A stretch of DNA of 64,000 nucleotides from Solirubrobacteraceae bacterium (GCA_017882455.1 JADGPL010000016.1:21898-85897); one strand, 5' to 3'. Positions 42,913 through 56,187 are shown, numbered from the stretch's first letter. Numbers and translations are program-made. Notes: generated by a model not told the origin, from the letters alone.

Positions 42913-43944
42913 TCACAGCGGCTCGATGCCGAGGCCCGGACCGAGCGGTACCGCGATCGCGCCCTCGCGCACCGGCAGCGGGTCATCGAGTCCCTCGAAC
43001 ATGCCGAGGGTCGCGAGGCCGCAGTGGGGCATCGGCCCGCGCGAGGCCAGCGCCGCCGCAGCGTGCAGCGCCGCCGCGATCCCGAGCGGGCCGTCGAGCG
43101 TCGAGGCGAGGTAGACCTCCGCGCCGGTCGAGCGCACGAGCGTGGCCGCCACCAGCAGGCCCGCGATGCCGCCGCAGCGGGAGATCTTCAGGCACACCGC
43201 GTCCGCCACGCCTGCAGCCAGTGCTCCGGCCTGTTCGGCCGTCTCGTCGATCGCCACCCTCACCGCCACACGCTCCCGCACCGCCCGCACCGCCTCGAGG
43301 CCATGCGTCGGCTCCTCCACCAGCTCCAGGCCCGCCGGGGAGAGCGCCTCGATCGTCCGCACCGCCTCCTCCACCTCCCATGCGCCATTGGCGTCCAGGC
43401 GCAGCTGCGCCCGTGGCCCCGCCCCCGCGCGGGCCGCCGCCACACGTCCGGCGTCATCGCCCATACCCACCTTCAGCTTGAGGCACTCATAGCCCTCCTG
43501 CACCGCCCGCGCCGCCTGCTCGGCCACGCCCGCCCGGTCGAACGCCGAGAGCGTCGCGTTCACCGGCACATGCCTCGCGCTGTCGTCGCTCAGGAGCGCC
43601 GAGACCGGCTTGCCCTCGCGGCGTCCCGCGCGGTCCCACAGCGCCAGGTCGAGCGCCGCCAGCGCTTGGGGGAGATCCTCGACCTGGCGGCACGCGTCGA
43701 TCAGCTGCGCGCCGCCGAGCTCATGCGAGTCCGCCAGCACCGGGCGGTAGCGCTCGAGCGCCCGCTCCACCCGATCCACGCTCACGCCGTCATACGGCTC
43801 GAGCGGGGCCGCCTCTCCATATCCGGCGAGGCCGTCCTCGCCCGTCAGAGCCACGCTCAACAGCTCCCGCTCGCTGAGCGTGCCGTAGGAGGTCTCCAGC
43901 GGGGTGGTGAGCTTCAGGCTCCTCCGCTCGACCTCGAGCTTCAC
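42913..43944 (-). CDS. menC: o-Succinylbenzoate synthase
   Basis: MenC dehydrates SHCHC to o-succinylbenzoate. It is an enolase-superfamily member: CLKLKVGM (Lys-x-Lys base), RLDANGAW and LVEEPTH (metal ligands), VAIDETAE (third ligand) and VCLKISRCGGI (second base). Length 343 aa. The GTG start overlaps the menA stop (GTGA). Part of this gene is duplicated in the relic at 38.8-39.1 kb. Confidence 0.93.
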   Translation of the reverse strand: MKLEVERRSLKLTTPLETSYGTLSERELLSVALTGEDGLAGYGEAAPLEPYDGVSVDRVERALERYRPVLADSHELGGAQLIDACRQVEDLPQALAALDLALWDRAGRREGKPVSALLSDDSARHVPVNATLSAFDRAGVAEQAARAVQEGYECLKLKVGMGDDAGRVAAARAGAGPRAQLRLDANGAWEVEEAVRTIEALSPAGLELVEEPTHGLEAVRAVRERVAVRVAIDETAEQAGALAAGVADAVCLKISRCGGIAGLLVAATLVRSTGAEVYLASTLDGPLGIAAALHAAAALASRGPMPHCGLATLGMFEGLDDPLPVREGAIAVPLGPGLGIEPL

Positions 43945-44837
43945 GAGCCCACACCGCCGCCCGCCAGGATGCCCGCCGCGAACAGCAGGCAGAAGAGGAG
44001 CTGCAGGCCGCCCGTGCCCGCCAGCGCGCCGTTGAGCGCCGGGCCGTCCGTGCGCGTGCGCACCACCCCCACCAGGCGCAGCGCCAGCGGGATCGCGAGC
44101 CACGGGAGCAGGAGCCATGCGCTCATCGACCCGAACGCCCACGGCAGCGGTGCCGTCACGAACGCGCCCGTCACCATCCCCGCGTACAGCCTGCGCGTGC
44201 GTGCCCGGCCGAGGCGGACAGCCAGCGTGCGCTTGCCCGCCCGCCTGTCCGTCTCCAGGTCGCGGACGTTGTTGACCACCAGGATCGCGCTCGCCAGTAG
44301 GCCCACGGGCACAGCGCACACGAACGCCTGCCACGGCAGGCGCTGCACCTGGACGAAATACGACCCGGCCACTGCCACGATCCCGAAGAACAGGAACACG
44401 AACACCTCTCCTAGACCCTCATAGCCGTACGGACGCGGACCGCCCGTGTACAGGACCCCGGCGAGGATCGAGGCTGCGCCGACAGCTATCAGCTCCCACC
44501 CAGCCACCGCCACCAGGTAGGCGCCGCAGCCGACCGCCAGGCCGAAGCTCACGTACGTCGCGAGCAGCACCTGGCTCGGGGGGACGAGGCCCCCCGCCGT
44601 CACGCGGACCGGGCCGAGACGATCCTCCGTGTCGGCGCCGCGGCGGGCGTCCGAGTAGTCGTTTGAGAGGTTGGTGCCCACCTGGATGAAGAGGGCGCCC
44701 AGCAACGCCGCCACGAACGCCAGCGGGTGGAAGTGGTCGGCTCCGAGGGCGAGCGAGGTGCCCACCAGCACCGGCGCCACCGCCGCCGGCAGCGTGCGCA
44801 CGCGTGCCGCCATCACCCAGATGCGGACGGCGCTCAC
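43941..44837 (-). CDS. menA: 1,4-Dihydroxy-2-naphthoate polyprenyltransferase
   Basis: UbiA-family membrane prenyltransferase that joins the isoprenoid tail to DHNA, giving demethylmenaquinone. Of 298 aa, with about eight helices. The first Asp-rich motif is GTNLSNDYSDARRGADTEDR and the second VNNVRDLETDRRAGKRTLAVRLG. GTG 44837 lies 2 nt after menB; the order menB-menA-menC on the minus strand is one operon with overlapping or abutting genes. Confidence 0.94.
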   Translation of the reverse strand: MSAVRIWVMAARVRTLPAAVAPVLVGTSLALGADHFHPLAFVAALLGALFIQVGTNLSNDYSDARRGADTEDRLGPVRVTAGGLVPPSQVLLATYVSFGLAVGCGAYLVAVAGWELIAVGAASILAGVLYTGGPRPYGYEGLGEVFVFLFFGIVAVAGSYFVQVQRLPWQAFVCAVPVGLLASAILVVNNVRDLETDRRAGKRTLAVRLGRARTRRLYAGMVTGAFVTAPLPWAFGSMSAWLLLPWLAIPLALRLVGVVRTRTDGPALNGALAGTGGLQLLFCLLFAAGILAGGGVGS

Positions 44838-44839
44838 CG

Positions 44840-45709
44840 CTAGGCCCGCTTGGGGAAGCGCGAGAAGTCCGGCCTGCGCTTCTCCCGGTATGCGTCCCGG
44901 CCCTCCTGGGCCTCCTCGCTGCCGTAGAACAGGAGGTTGGCGTCGTGTGCCAGCTGCTGGATTCCCGACAGGCCGTCCTCGGCCGCGTTGAAACTCGCCT
45001 TCAAGAGACGCAATGAGAAGGGGGAGAGGGCCAGCATCTCCCGGCACCACTGGACCGTCTCGTCCTCGAGCCGATCGAGTCCCACGACCTTGTTGACCAT
45101 GCCCATCTCCCGCGCCTCCTCGGCCGAGTACTGCCGGCACAGGAACCAGATCTCCTTGGCCTTCTTCGGCCCCACCAGGTTCGCCAAGAGGCCCGCGCCG
45201 AAGCCGCCGTCGAAGGAGCCCACCTTCGGGCCCACCTGGCCGAAGCGTGCATTGTCCGCCGCGATCGTCATGTCGCACACGAGGTGCAGCACGTGCCCGC
45301 CGCCGATCGCATACCCCGCCACCATCGCCACCACCGGCTTGGGCAGGCGGCGGATCTGGATGTGCAGATCGGTCACGTGGAAGCGGCCCGGGCGGGTGGG
45401 ATCCGGATCGCCGGCCTCGTCGTCGTTGAGGTAGCCCGAGTCCCCGCGCACACGCTGGTCGCCTCCCGAGCAGAACGCCTCCGGGCCCTCGCCCGTGAGG
45501 ATTATCACGCCGATCTGCGTGTCCTCGCGCGCGTCCTCGAGCGCCTGGGAGATCTCGATGATCGTGCGCGGGCGAAAGGCGTTGCGGACCTCCGGGCGGT
45601 CGATCGTGATCTTCGCGATCCCCTCGTCCGGCGCGCCCGACTTCTCGTAGCGGATGTCCGTGAAGGTATCGCCGCCCGGTGCCGGGGCCGCTGTCCAGGA
45701 GACGCTCAT
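44840..45709 (-). CDS. menB: 1,4-Dihydroxy-2-naphthoyl-CoA synthase
   Basis: Crotonase-fold ring-closing enzyme acting on o-succinylbenzoyl-CoA. It shows [37 protein letters not shown] (MenB-specific segment), [55 protein letters not shown] (oxyanion hole and MenB active site) and the C-terminal [29 protein letters not shown]. Length 289 aa. It starts the menB-menA-menC operon and is divergent from menE, 45 nt apart. Confidence 0.96.
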   Translation of the reverse strand: MSVSWTAAPAPGGDTFTDIRYEKSGAPDEGIAKITIDRPEVRNAFRPRTIIEISQALEDAREDTQIGVIILTGEGPEAFCSGGDQRVRGDSGYLNDDEAGDPDPTRPGRFHVTDLHIQIRRLPKPVVAMVAGYAIGGGHVLHLVCDMTIAADNARFGQVGPKVGSFDGGFGAGLLANLVGPKKAKEIWFLCRQYSAEEAREMGMVNKVVGLDRLEDETVQWCREMLALSPFSLRLLKASFNAAEDGLSGIQQLAHDANLLFYGSEEAQEGRDAYREKRRPDFSRFPKRA

Positions 45710-45717
45710 GCGCGCGA

Positions 45718-45723
45718 AGGCTA
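45718..45723 (-). promoter_or_regulatory. -10 box of menBAC
   Basis: TAGCCT (in GATAGCCT) on the minus strand, 8 nt before the menB ATG. Confidence 0.5.
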
Positions 45724-45742
45724 TCTGTAGTTCGCGAGTGGA

Positions 45743-45748
45743 TAGCCT
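45743..45748 (+). promoter_or_regulatory. -10 box of menE
   Basis: TAGCCT (in the same octamer GATAGCCT as the menB promoter) on the plus strand, exactly 6 nt before the menE ATG. Confidence 0.5.
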
Positions 45749-45754
45749 GCAGCC

Positions 45755-47125
45755 ATGGTGGTCGATGGATGGCTCGCCCGCGCCGCTGCCTCACGGCCCG
45801 AGCACATCGCCCTGGACACGCCCGCGGGCAGCTGGTCCTATGCCCGCCTGCACGCCGCCGCCCGCTCCGGCGCCTGCGAGCTTGCCGCCGGCGGCGCCGG
45901 CCCCGGCGCGCGCGTGGCGATCGCGCTGCCCAGTGGCCTGCACTTCGCCCAGGCTCTGCACGCCTGCCTGCTGCTCGGCGCCATCGCCGTGCCCGTCGAT
46001 CTGCGCCTCGCCCCTGAAGAGCGCGAGCGGATCGCCGCCGGGAGCGACCTGGTCGTCGATCGGCCGTTGGCGAAGGGGTCCGGCCGCCCCAGCGCCTGGG
46101 GCCGCGGCGGCCTGCCGCCGGCGGCCGTCGGCCGCGGACACGACCTCGACGCAGTCGCTGTGGTCATTCACACATCCGGCACCACCTCTGCGCCGCGGCC
46201 CGTCGAGCTCACCTACGCCAACCTGCTGTGGAGCGCCCTCGGCTCCGCCGTCGCGCTCGGGCTCCCGCGCGAGGAGCGCTGGCTGTGCGCGCTTCCCCTC
46301 TCCCATGTCGGCGGCCTCTCGATCCTGCTGCGCTCGGCCATCTACTCGACCACCGCCGTGGTGCACGAGCGCTTCGAGACCGACCGCGCGCTGCACAGCC
46401 TCCAGCACGAGCAGGTCACGCTGGTGAGCCTCGTCGCCACCACGCTCGCGCGCCTGCTCGACGCCGGCCTCTCCCATCCGCCCTCGCTGCGCTGCGCCCT
46501 CACCGGCGGCGGCCCCGTGCCCGCTGCCCTCGTGGCGCGCGCACAGGCTGCCCGTGTGCCCGTGAGCCTCACCTACGGGCTCACCGAGAGCTGCTCCCAG
46601 GTGACGACCACGCCGCTCGCAGAGACAGCCGCCATGAACGCAACCGCCGGCCCGCCGCTGTTCTGCACACGCGTGCTCATCGCCGCCGATGAGGAGATCC
46701 TCGTGCGCGGCCCGACCGTGGCGCCCGGCGCTCCGGGCGCCGACGGCTGGCTTCACACCGGCGATCTAGGGTCCCTCGACGAGCACGGGCGCCTGCACGT
46801 CAGCGGCCGCAAGGCCGACACGATCGTCAGCGGCGGCGAGAACATCGCACCGGCCGAGATCGAGGCCGTGCTCGAGGCCCATCCGCTGGTGCTCGAGGCC
46901 GCCGTGCGCGGGCGCCCCGATCCCGAATGGGGCGAGGCCGTCGTCGCGATCGTCGTTCCCCGTGAGGGGGCCGCCCTGGAGGCCTCCGATCTCCGCGACC
47001 ACTGCGCCGCCGCTTTGGCCCGCTTCAAGGTGCCCAAGGAGTTCGTGTTCACCGACGAGCCGCTGCCGCGGACACGCTCGGGGAAGCTTCTGCGGCGGGG
47101 GCTGAGCGCCAGACAGGAGAGCTAG
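45755..47125 (+). CDS. menE: o-Succinylbenzoate-CoA ligase
   Basis: ANL-superfamily ligase that activates o-succinylbenzoate with ATP and CoA, supplying MenB. The AMP-binding P-loop is [22 protein letters not shown] (last Gly-Val of the usual motif replaced by Val-Glu), with [57 protein letters not shown] and the catalytic Lys in [11 protein letters not shown]. At 456 aa it is a compact MenE. Other acyl-CoA ligases look similar, but the neighbours settle it. Confidence 0.9.
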   Translation: MVVDGWLARAAASRPEHIALDTPAGSWSYARLHAAARSGACELAAGGAGPGARVAIALPSGLHFAQALHACLLLGAIAVPVDLRLAPEERERIAAGSDLVVDRPLAKGSGRPSAWGRGGLPPAAVGRGHDLDAVAVVIHTSGTTSAPRPVELTYANLLWSALGSAVALGLPREERWLCALPLSHVGGLSILLRSAIYSTTAVVHERFETDRALHSLQHEQVTLVSLVATTLARLLDAGLSHPPSLRCALTGGGPVPAALVARAQAARVPVSLTYGLTESCSQVTTTPLAETAAMNATAGPPLFCTRVLIAADEEILVRGPTVAPGAPGADGWLHTGDLGSLDEHGRLHVSGRKADTIVSGGENIAPAEIEAVLEAHPLVLEAAVRGRPDPEWGEAVVAIVVPREGAALEASDLRDHCAAALARFKVPKEFVFTDEPLPRTRSGKLLRRGLSARQES

Positions 47126-47199
47126 GTCGGGCCGGGCCAGGGTCAGAGACAGCATCGTCCGTGTAGCGACTTTTGCTGGTATTTGGAATTGGCCTCGGC

Positions 47200-47205
47200 T
47201 AGCGT
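47200..47205 (+). promoter_or_regulatory. -10 box of the GT-C gene
   Basis: TAGCGT lies exactly 6 nt before ATG 47212. Confidence 0.45.
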
Positions 47206-47211
47206 CACGGC

Positions 47212-48780
47212 ATGCCGGCACGAAGCCGCCTTCAGTTCTCGCGACCGAGCTGGAGCGGATCGGCGTGGGGGGCGATCCTCTCGGCCGCCGCCTTCATCGG
47301 ACTCACCTGTTGGTGGCTGACGCAGGACAGGAGCATCCCGATCTTCGACGCCGGCGACCACCTATGGGCGGCCCTGCATTTCCATGAATTGCTCCGTTCC
47401 GGCGATCTGCTGGGTCCCTTCAACTACACATGGCAGTACCCGCCGCTCGGTCACACCATCGGGGCGCTCGCGGCGTTCGTGGGCGGCGTCAACGTCGCAT
47501 CGCCGATCATCGGCGAGAACCTCGTATTCGTCTCGGCTCTGACGCTCGGGTGCTACCAGGCCGGGAAGCTGCTCTACGCGCCGTCTGCTGGATTGCTCGC
47601 GGCGATCTTCGCGCTGGGCTCGCCGCTGCTGATCGCCCAATTTCACGTCTTCATGCTCGATGCGCCGGAGACCGCCGTCGTGGCGTTGTCCATCTGGCTG
47701 ATCCTTGCATGCAGACGATTCAGCGACGTGAGGATGTCGGCCTTCGCCGGGCTCGCCGTGGGCGCGGGCCTGCTCGTCAAGGTGCAGTTCCCGTTCTTCG
47801 TGCTCGGCATCGTCCTCTGCGCGCTCGCAGGCGGCGGCTGGCGCAATTGGCGTGGGTTCCTCGTCTTTCTCTGCGTCGCCGCGCTGGTCGGTGCTCCTTG
47901 GTACATCCGCCATCTCTCCGAGCTGCACACGATCGTCACTCTCGCCGGCGCCGGGTCGGGCGCGACGGCCGAAAACCTGCCAACGACCATCTCGATACAC
48001 AACCTGACGTGGTACCTGTGGAGCATCCTCAACTACCAGCTCCTGATGCCACTGTTCGTGCTCTTCGTGGTGGGCTTCGTGTGGACGATCTCGAGGGTTC
48101 TGCAGCGGCAGGAATGGCGGAGCGCTCAGTTCGAGCTCCTCATGGGTGCGATCACTGCCTGGCTCGTCATCACGCTGACTCCACATCACGACCTTCGCTA
48201 TGGGATGCCATTGCTTCCCTATCTGGCGCTGATGGCAACGGGGTGGATCACCACGGTCCCGCTCGCGGCGCGCCGGACCGCGATCGCTGTGCTCGTGCTG
48301 GGCGTGGCGCTCAACACCCTGGGCACCACCTTCGGCGCGGGCGAGGACATAGCGCCGAGCATCGGCCGTCGGGTCGCCTCGACATACCTCCTGCCGAGCG
48401 AAGTGGTCTTCTACTCACATCGCGGCTTCCTCGTGTCGGGTCCCACTCGGGACGGTGACGTCCCGGCGCTGCTCGTCGCCCTGAGGCGCAACGGCGTGCA
48501 CATGATCGCCTCCGATCTGGAAGAGAGCACGGGTCCAGACTTCTCCTTCGAAGGGCTTCGGCCCCTGGCGCTAATCGCCAGGCTGGAATATTTCGTCACC
48601 AACGGGCGTGAACCGAGCCCGTCGAATGGCGATGCCTTCCTCGTGCACGCGAGGAGCTTTGCTGGTGGGCCGCCGTGTGTCACGCTGAGCGACGGCACCG
48701 GCGTGTTCGTCCTGCGGGCGCCGCCGGCCTCCGAACAGGCGACGCTCTACTGCCCGTTTCGCCGCCCCGCGTACTACTGA
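47212..48780 (+). CDS. GT-C/ArnT-like polytopic membrane glycosyltransferase
   Basis: A 522-aa protein with about ten to twelve hydrophobic segments and a soluble C-terminal domain of ~110 residues. The first external loop has IPIFDAGDHLWAALHFHELLRSGDLL followed by YTWQYPPLGHTIGALAAF, the acidic D-x-H/W pattern and YPPL element of PMT/ArnT-type GT-C enzymes, and a second acidic motif FMLDAPETAV. Such enzymes transfer sugars from polyprenyl-phosphate donors outside the membrane. Its donor may come from the GT2 enzyme at 39.4 kb. The acceptor is unknown. Confidence 0.78.
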   Translation: MPARSRLQFSRPSWSGSAWGAILSAAAFIGLTCWWLTQDRSIPIFDAGDHLWAALHFHELLRSGDLLGPFNYTWQYPPLGHTIGALAAFVGGVNVASPIIGENLVFVSALTLGCYQAGKLLYAPSAGLLAAIFALGSPLLIAQFHVFMLDAPETAVVALSIWLILACRRFSDVRMSAFAGLAVGAGLLVKVQFPFFVLGIVLCALAGGGWRNWRGFLVFLCVAALVGAPWYIRHLSELHTIVTLAGAGSGATAENLPTTISIHNLTWYLWSILNYQLLMPLFVLFVVGFVWTISRVLQRQEWRSAQFELLMGAITAWLVITLTPHHDLRYGMPLLPYLALMATGWITTVPLAARRTAIAVLVLGVALNTLGTTFGAGEDIAPSIGRRVASTYLLPSEVVFYSHRGFLVSGPTRDGDVPALLVALRRNGVHMIASDLEESTGPDFSFEGLRPLALIARLEYFVTNGREPSPSNGDAFLVHARSFAGGPPCVTLSDGTGVFVLRAPPASEQATLYCPFRRPAYY

Positions 48781-48809
48781 CAGCGAGCGCTGCTCGGACA
48801 CCTGGCGAA

Positions 48810-48815
48810 TACGAT
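48810..48815 (+). promoter_or_regulatory. -10 box of the methyltransferase gene
   Basis: TACGAT lies exactly 6 nt before GTG 48822 and fixes that start in a longer open frame. Confidence 0.5.
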
Positions 48816-48821
48816 GCTCGC

Positions 48822-49679
48822 GTGAGCTTCGACTCCAACGCCTACCGCGAGGCGAGCCTCGAGAACTGGGAAGAGGCCGCCGCCGGCTGGGTCGCCCGCC
48901 AGGCGCTCATGCGCGAGTTCGCCGCCCCCGTCTCGCACTGGCTGATCGACGCCATCTCCCCGCAGCCCGGGCAGCGCGTGCTCGAGCTCGCGGCCGGACT
49001 GGGGGAGACGGCGATGCTAGCCGCCGAGCTCGTGGCACCGATGGGCGGCGTGGTCGTCTCAGATCAGGCCGAGGCGATGCTCGTCGGCGCCCGCGCCCGG
49101 GCGATCGAGCTCGGCCTCGCCAACGTCGAGTTCCAGGTGCTGAACGCCGAATGGATCGACCTGCCGCTCGCGAGCGTCGACGCCGTGGTCTGCCGCTGGG
49201 GCTACATGCTGATGGCCGATCCGGCCACCGCGCTGGGCGAGACCCGGCGCGTGCTTCGCCCTGGCGGAGTCCTCGCCCTGGCCGTGTGGGATTCGATCGA
49301 GCACAACCCCTGGGCCGCCCTGCCCGCCCGCGAGCTCGTGGAGCGCGGCGTCGTGCCTGCGCCCGACCGCAGCGCGCCCGCGCCCGGACCGTTCGTGCTG
49401 GGCAGCGCCGAGCGCGTCGCCGAGCTGCTCGAGCAGGCCGGCTTCGCCGAGATCGAGGTGCAGGCCGTCGATCTCCTGCGCCGCCACCCCGACTTCGAGG
49501 AGCTGTGGGACAGCACCCTCGACCTCTCCCGCAACTTCCACGACGCCATCCTCTCGCGCCCACCGAGCGAGATCGATGGGATCAGGGCGTCCCTGGCCGA
49601 GCGCTTCGCCCCCTACACCTCCGCCGATGGAACCCTTGAGATTCCCGGTCGCACGCTCGTGGCCCGGGCGAGCTCCTGA
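48822..49679 (+). CDS. Class I SAM-dependent methyltransferase
   Basis: A 285-aa Rossmann-fold methyltransferase. Motif I is VLELAAGLGETAMLAAEL, the post-I acidic region VVVSDQAEAML, motif IV VDAVVCRWGYMLM, and LRPGGVLALAVWD is the post-IV strand. It is related to UbiE/MenG-like enzymes and lies next to the men genes, so it could methylate demethylmenaquinone, but nothing in the sequence fixes the substrate. It starts with an ~40-residue helical extension (SFDSNAYREASLENWEEAAAG). Confidence 0.82.
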   Translation: MSFDSNAYREASLENWEEAAAGWVARQALMREFAAPVSHWLIDAISPQPGQRVLELAAGLGETAMLAAELVAPMGGVVVSDQAEAMLVGARARAIELGLANVEFQVLNAEWIDLPLASVDAVVCRWGYMLMADPATALGETRRVLRPGGVLALAVWDSIEHNPWAALPARELVERGVVPAPDRSAPAPGPFVLGSAERVAELLEQAGFAEIEVQAVDLLRRHPDFEELWDSTLDLSRNFHDAILSRPPSEIDGIRASLAERFAPYTSADGTLEIPGRTLVARASS

Positions 49680-50723
<1,044 letters not shown>

Positions 50724-50737
50724 AGCGGCTCGGCCCA

Positions 50738-51322
50738 GTGCTCGCCTACCTCTTCTGGCACCGCCCCCGCGACCCCGGCGCCGCCGGCCCCTACGAGGAC
50801 GCCCTCCTCGCCTTTCACCGCTCGCTCGCGCGCTCGCTGCCCGTGGGCACGCGCGCCTCGGCCACCTTCCGCGTCGCCGAGCTGCCGTGGCTCGCCGGCG
50901 GCGGGGGCTATGAGGACTGGTACCTGCTCGATGACTTCGCCGCGCTCGGCGTCCTCAACGAGGCGGCCGTGGGGCGCGGGCACCGCAGCTCCCACGACGA
51001 GGCCGCCCACCGCTTCGGCGAGGGCACCGGCGGCCTCTACGGGCTGATCGAGGGCGAACCGTGCGCCGAGGCGCTCGGCGAGGCCACGACCGCCGTGTGG
51101 GTCGCCCGCCCGCCCGGCTCCGAGCGTCGCGGCCTCGGCGAGCTGCTCGGCGACGGCATGGACCCCGCTCACGCGAGCCTCTGGCGCCGCCAGCTCGTGT
51201 TCGGCCCCGCCCCCGAGTTCTGCCTGCTCGCCGCCGAGGTCCCCTCCGGCGTCGCCCCCACACGCCTGCCCGAGGGCTGGAGCTCCACGATCCTCGACCG
51301 GGAAGCGCTCTGGAGCGGTTGA
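50738..51322 (+). CDS. Conserved hypothetical protein downstream of ilvC
   Basis: A 194-aa soluble protein starting at GTG 50738, 14 nt after ilvC (AYLFWHRPRDPGAAGPYEDAL ... FHRSLARSLP). Gly-rich loop LAGGGGYEDWYLLDDFAALGVLNEAAVGRGHRSSHDEAAHRFGEG in the middle. I have no family name or function for it. The reading frame is open further upstream inside ilvC, but that is antisense-free overlap without support. Probably cotranscribed with ilvC. Confidence 0.65.
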   Translation: MLAYLFWHRPRDPGAAGPYEDALLAFHRSLARSLPVGTRASATFRVAELPWLAGGGGYEDWYLLDDFAALGVLNEAAVGRGHRSSHDEAAHRFGEGTGGLYGLIEGEPCAEALGEATTAVWVARPPGSERRGLGELLGDGMDPAHASLWRRQLVFGPAPEFCLLAAEVPSGVAPTRLPEGWSSTILDREALWSG

Positions 51323-54345
<3,023 letters not shown>

Positions 54346-54400
54346 TCGCCCTGGGGCGCAGATGGCCGGCATCTCACTCGACCCTCGAGCGCCGCGGTGC

Positions 54401-54406
54401 TACGCT
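54401..54406 (+). promoter_or_regulatory. -10 box of the leuA leader
   Basis: TACGCT lies 9 nt before the leader-peptide ATG at 54416, so the leuA transcript starts at or just before the leader ORF. Confidence 0.5.
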
Positions 54407-54415
54407 GCGCGTCAG

Positions 54416-54472
54416 ATGTCGTTTCGCAACTCGCTTCTCTCGCTTCTCCTGCTCCCCCCTCGGGGGGAATAG
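54416..54472 (+). CDS. Leucine-rich leader peptide of leuA
   Basis: An 18-residue ORF, MSFRNSLLSLLLLPPRGE, ending 73 nt before leuA. Six of its 18 codons are Leu, two then four close together, which is the mark of a ribosome-mediated attenuation or translation-control leader. When leucyl-tRNA is short, the ribosome should stall on these codons. The stall region (54434-54444) is complementary to the leuA ribosome-binding region (AGCGA and GAGAAG at 54518-54532). Confidence 0.8.
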   Translation: MSFRNSLLSLLLLPPRGE

Positions 54473-54535
54473 CGCGTGGCGGCCGCGTAGCCGCATACCC
54501 AGCAGAGAGGAACGTAAAGCGAGACAGAGAAGGAG
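54434..54535 (+). promoter_or_regulatory. leuA leader RNA switch (Leu-codon/SD pairing)
   Basis: CTTCTCTCGCT (54434-54444, inside the Leu codons) can pair with AGCGA (54518-54522) plus GAGAAG (54527-54532), the latter overlapping the leuA site GAAGGAG (54529-54535). TGCTCC in the leader can alternatively pair with GGAGCA at the same site. A C6/G6 stem (54455-54468) and GCGGC/GCCGC (54479-54494) lie between. Stalling at Leu codons would free the ribosome-binding site. Confidence 0.5.
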
Positions 54536-54545
54536 CACGAACGAC

Positions 54546-56162
54546 ATGAGCACGAACGACCGATCGAATGACGTCGCCGGCCCGGACGGCAAGGTCGCGA
54601 CGCGAGACGCGGCCAATCGCGTCCTCATCTTCGACACGACCCTGCGCGACGGCGAGCAGTCGCCGGGCATCTCCCTGAACAAGCAGGAAAAGCTCGAGAT
54701 CGCCCACCAGCTGGCGCGCCTGAACGTGGACGTGATCGAGGCCGGCTTCCCGATCACCTCGCCGGGGGACTTCGAGTCGGTCCAGGCGATTTCGCGGGAG
54801 GTGGAAGGGCCCATAATCTGCGGATTGGCGCGCACGAGCAAGCAGGACATCGAGGCCGCCTGGAACGCGGTCCGGGACTCCGAGCGCCCGCGCATCCACA
54901 CGTTCATCGCCACCAGCGACATCCACATCGAGCGCAAGCTGCAGACCACGCGCGAGGACGTCAAGGGCCAGGTGCGCGCAGCGGTGGCGCAGGCGCGCGA
55001 GTACACCGACGACGTCGAGTTCTCCCCCGAGGACGGCTCGCGCTCGGATGTGGAGTACATGGCCGAGGTGATCCAGATCGCGCTCGACGAGGGCGCAACC
55101 ACGATCAACGTGCCCGACACGGTCGGCTACACGATGCCGCGCGAGTACAACGCGATGTTCACCGAGCTCTACCGGCTGGTGCCGGATCTGCGCAAGGTGG
55201 TCGTCTCGGTCCACTGCCACGACGACCTCGGCCTGGCCGTCGCCAACTCGCTGGCGGGCCTTGAAGCGGGATGCCGCCAGGTCGAGTGCGCGATCAACGG
55301 GATCGGTGAGCGCGCGGGCAACGCCTCGCTCGAGGAGATCGCGATGCTGCTGCACACGCGCCAGCCGAGCCTCGGGCTGTGGACGGGCATCGAGACCACC
55401 GAGATCGCACGCACGAGCCGCCTCGTCTCCCGTCTGACCGGCTACCAGGTCCAGCCCAACAAGGCGATCGTCGGGCGCAATGCCTTCGCCCACGAGGCCG
55501 GCATCCACCAGGACGGGGTGCTGAAGGAGCGCACCACCTACGAGATCATGGACGCCACCACGGTGGGGCTGCGCAGCAACTCGATCGTGCTCGGCAAGCA
55601 CTCCGGCCGCCACGCCCTAAGCGAGGCGCTGCAGGAGATGGGCTTCGAGCTCGACGGCCAGGCGCTCAACACGGCCTTCAAGCGCTTCAAGGAGATCGCC
55701 GACCGCAAGAAGCAGGTCACGGCGATGGACCTGGAGGCGCTCGTCACCGACGAGCTGCGGGAGGAGATCCCAGGCTATGCCCTGGAGTGGTTCGAGGTCG
55801 AGGCCTCCTCGCTGCGCCCGCCCCATGCCCGCGTGTCGATCACGCTCCCGGACGGGACCTCCGCGACTGGCTCGTTCATGGGCGACGGACCGATCGACGC
55901 GGTCTTCCAGGCGATCAACGCAGCCAGTGGCATGGGCGCCAAGCTCAACGACTTCACGATCGGCGCCGTCACCGAGGGCCAGGATGCACTTGGAGAGGTC
56001 TCGATCGTGGTCGAGGTCGGCGGCTTCACCGGCGCCGGGCAGGGCGTATCGACGGACATCATCGACGCGGCCGCGCGCGCGTATGTGCGGGCGCTGTCGG
56101 TGGCCGTGGCGCGCTCGCAGACTGATGCAGCGATCGGGCTGCCCGAGGGCGCCGCGGGCTGA
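54546..56162 (+). CDS. leuA: 2-Isopropylmalate synthase
   Basis: Condenses 2-ketoisovalerate with acetyl-CoA, the committed leucine step. DTTLRDGEQSPGISL near residue 35 is the catalytic loop (R-D-G-x-Q), VSVHCHDDLGLAVANSLAGLEAGC gives the metal-binding His pair and GIGERAGNAS the family signature. The C-terminal domain (~residues 395-520, VTAMDLEALVTDELREEIPGY ... GGFTGAGQG) is the LeuA regulatory domain where leucine binds. Length 538 aa. GAAGGAG lies 10 nt before ATG 54546. Confidence 0.95.
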   Translation: MSTNDRSNDVAGPDGKVATRDAANRVLIFDTTLRDGEQSPGISLNKQEKLEIAHQLARLNVDVIEAGFPITSPGDFESVQAISREVEGPIICGLARTSKQDIEAAWNAVRDSERPRIHTFIATSDIHIERKLQTTREDVKGQVRAAVAQAREYTDDVEFSPEDGSRSDVEYMAEVIQIALDEGATTINVPDTVGYTMPREYNAMFTELYRLVPDLRKVVVSVHCHDDLGLAVANSLAGLEAGCRQVECAINGIGERAGNASLEEIAMLLHTRQPSLGLWTGIETTEIARTSRLVSRLTGYQVQPNKAIVGRNAFAHEAGIHQDGVLKERTTYEIMDATTVGLRSNSIVLGKHSGRHALSEALQEMGFELDGQALNTAFKRFKEIADRKKQVTAMDLEALVTDELREEIPGYALEWFEVEASSLRPPHARVSITLPDGTSATGSFMGDGPIDAVFQAINAASGMGAKLNDFTIGAVTEGQDALGEVSIVVEVGGFTGAGQGVSTDIIDAAARAYVRALSVAVARSQTDAAIGLPEGAAG

Positions 56163-56187
56163 GGCGCGCCTCGAACCTTAATCCAAA

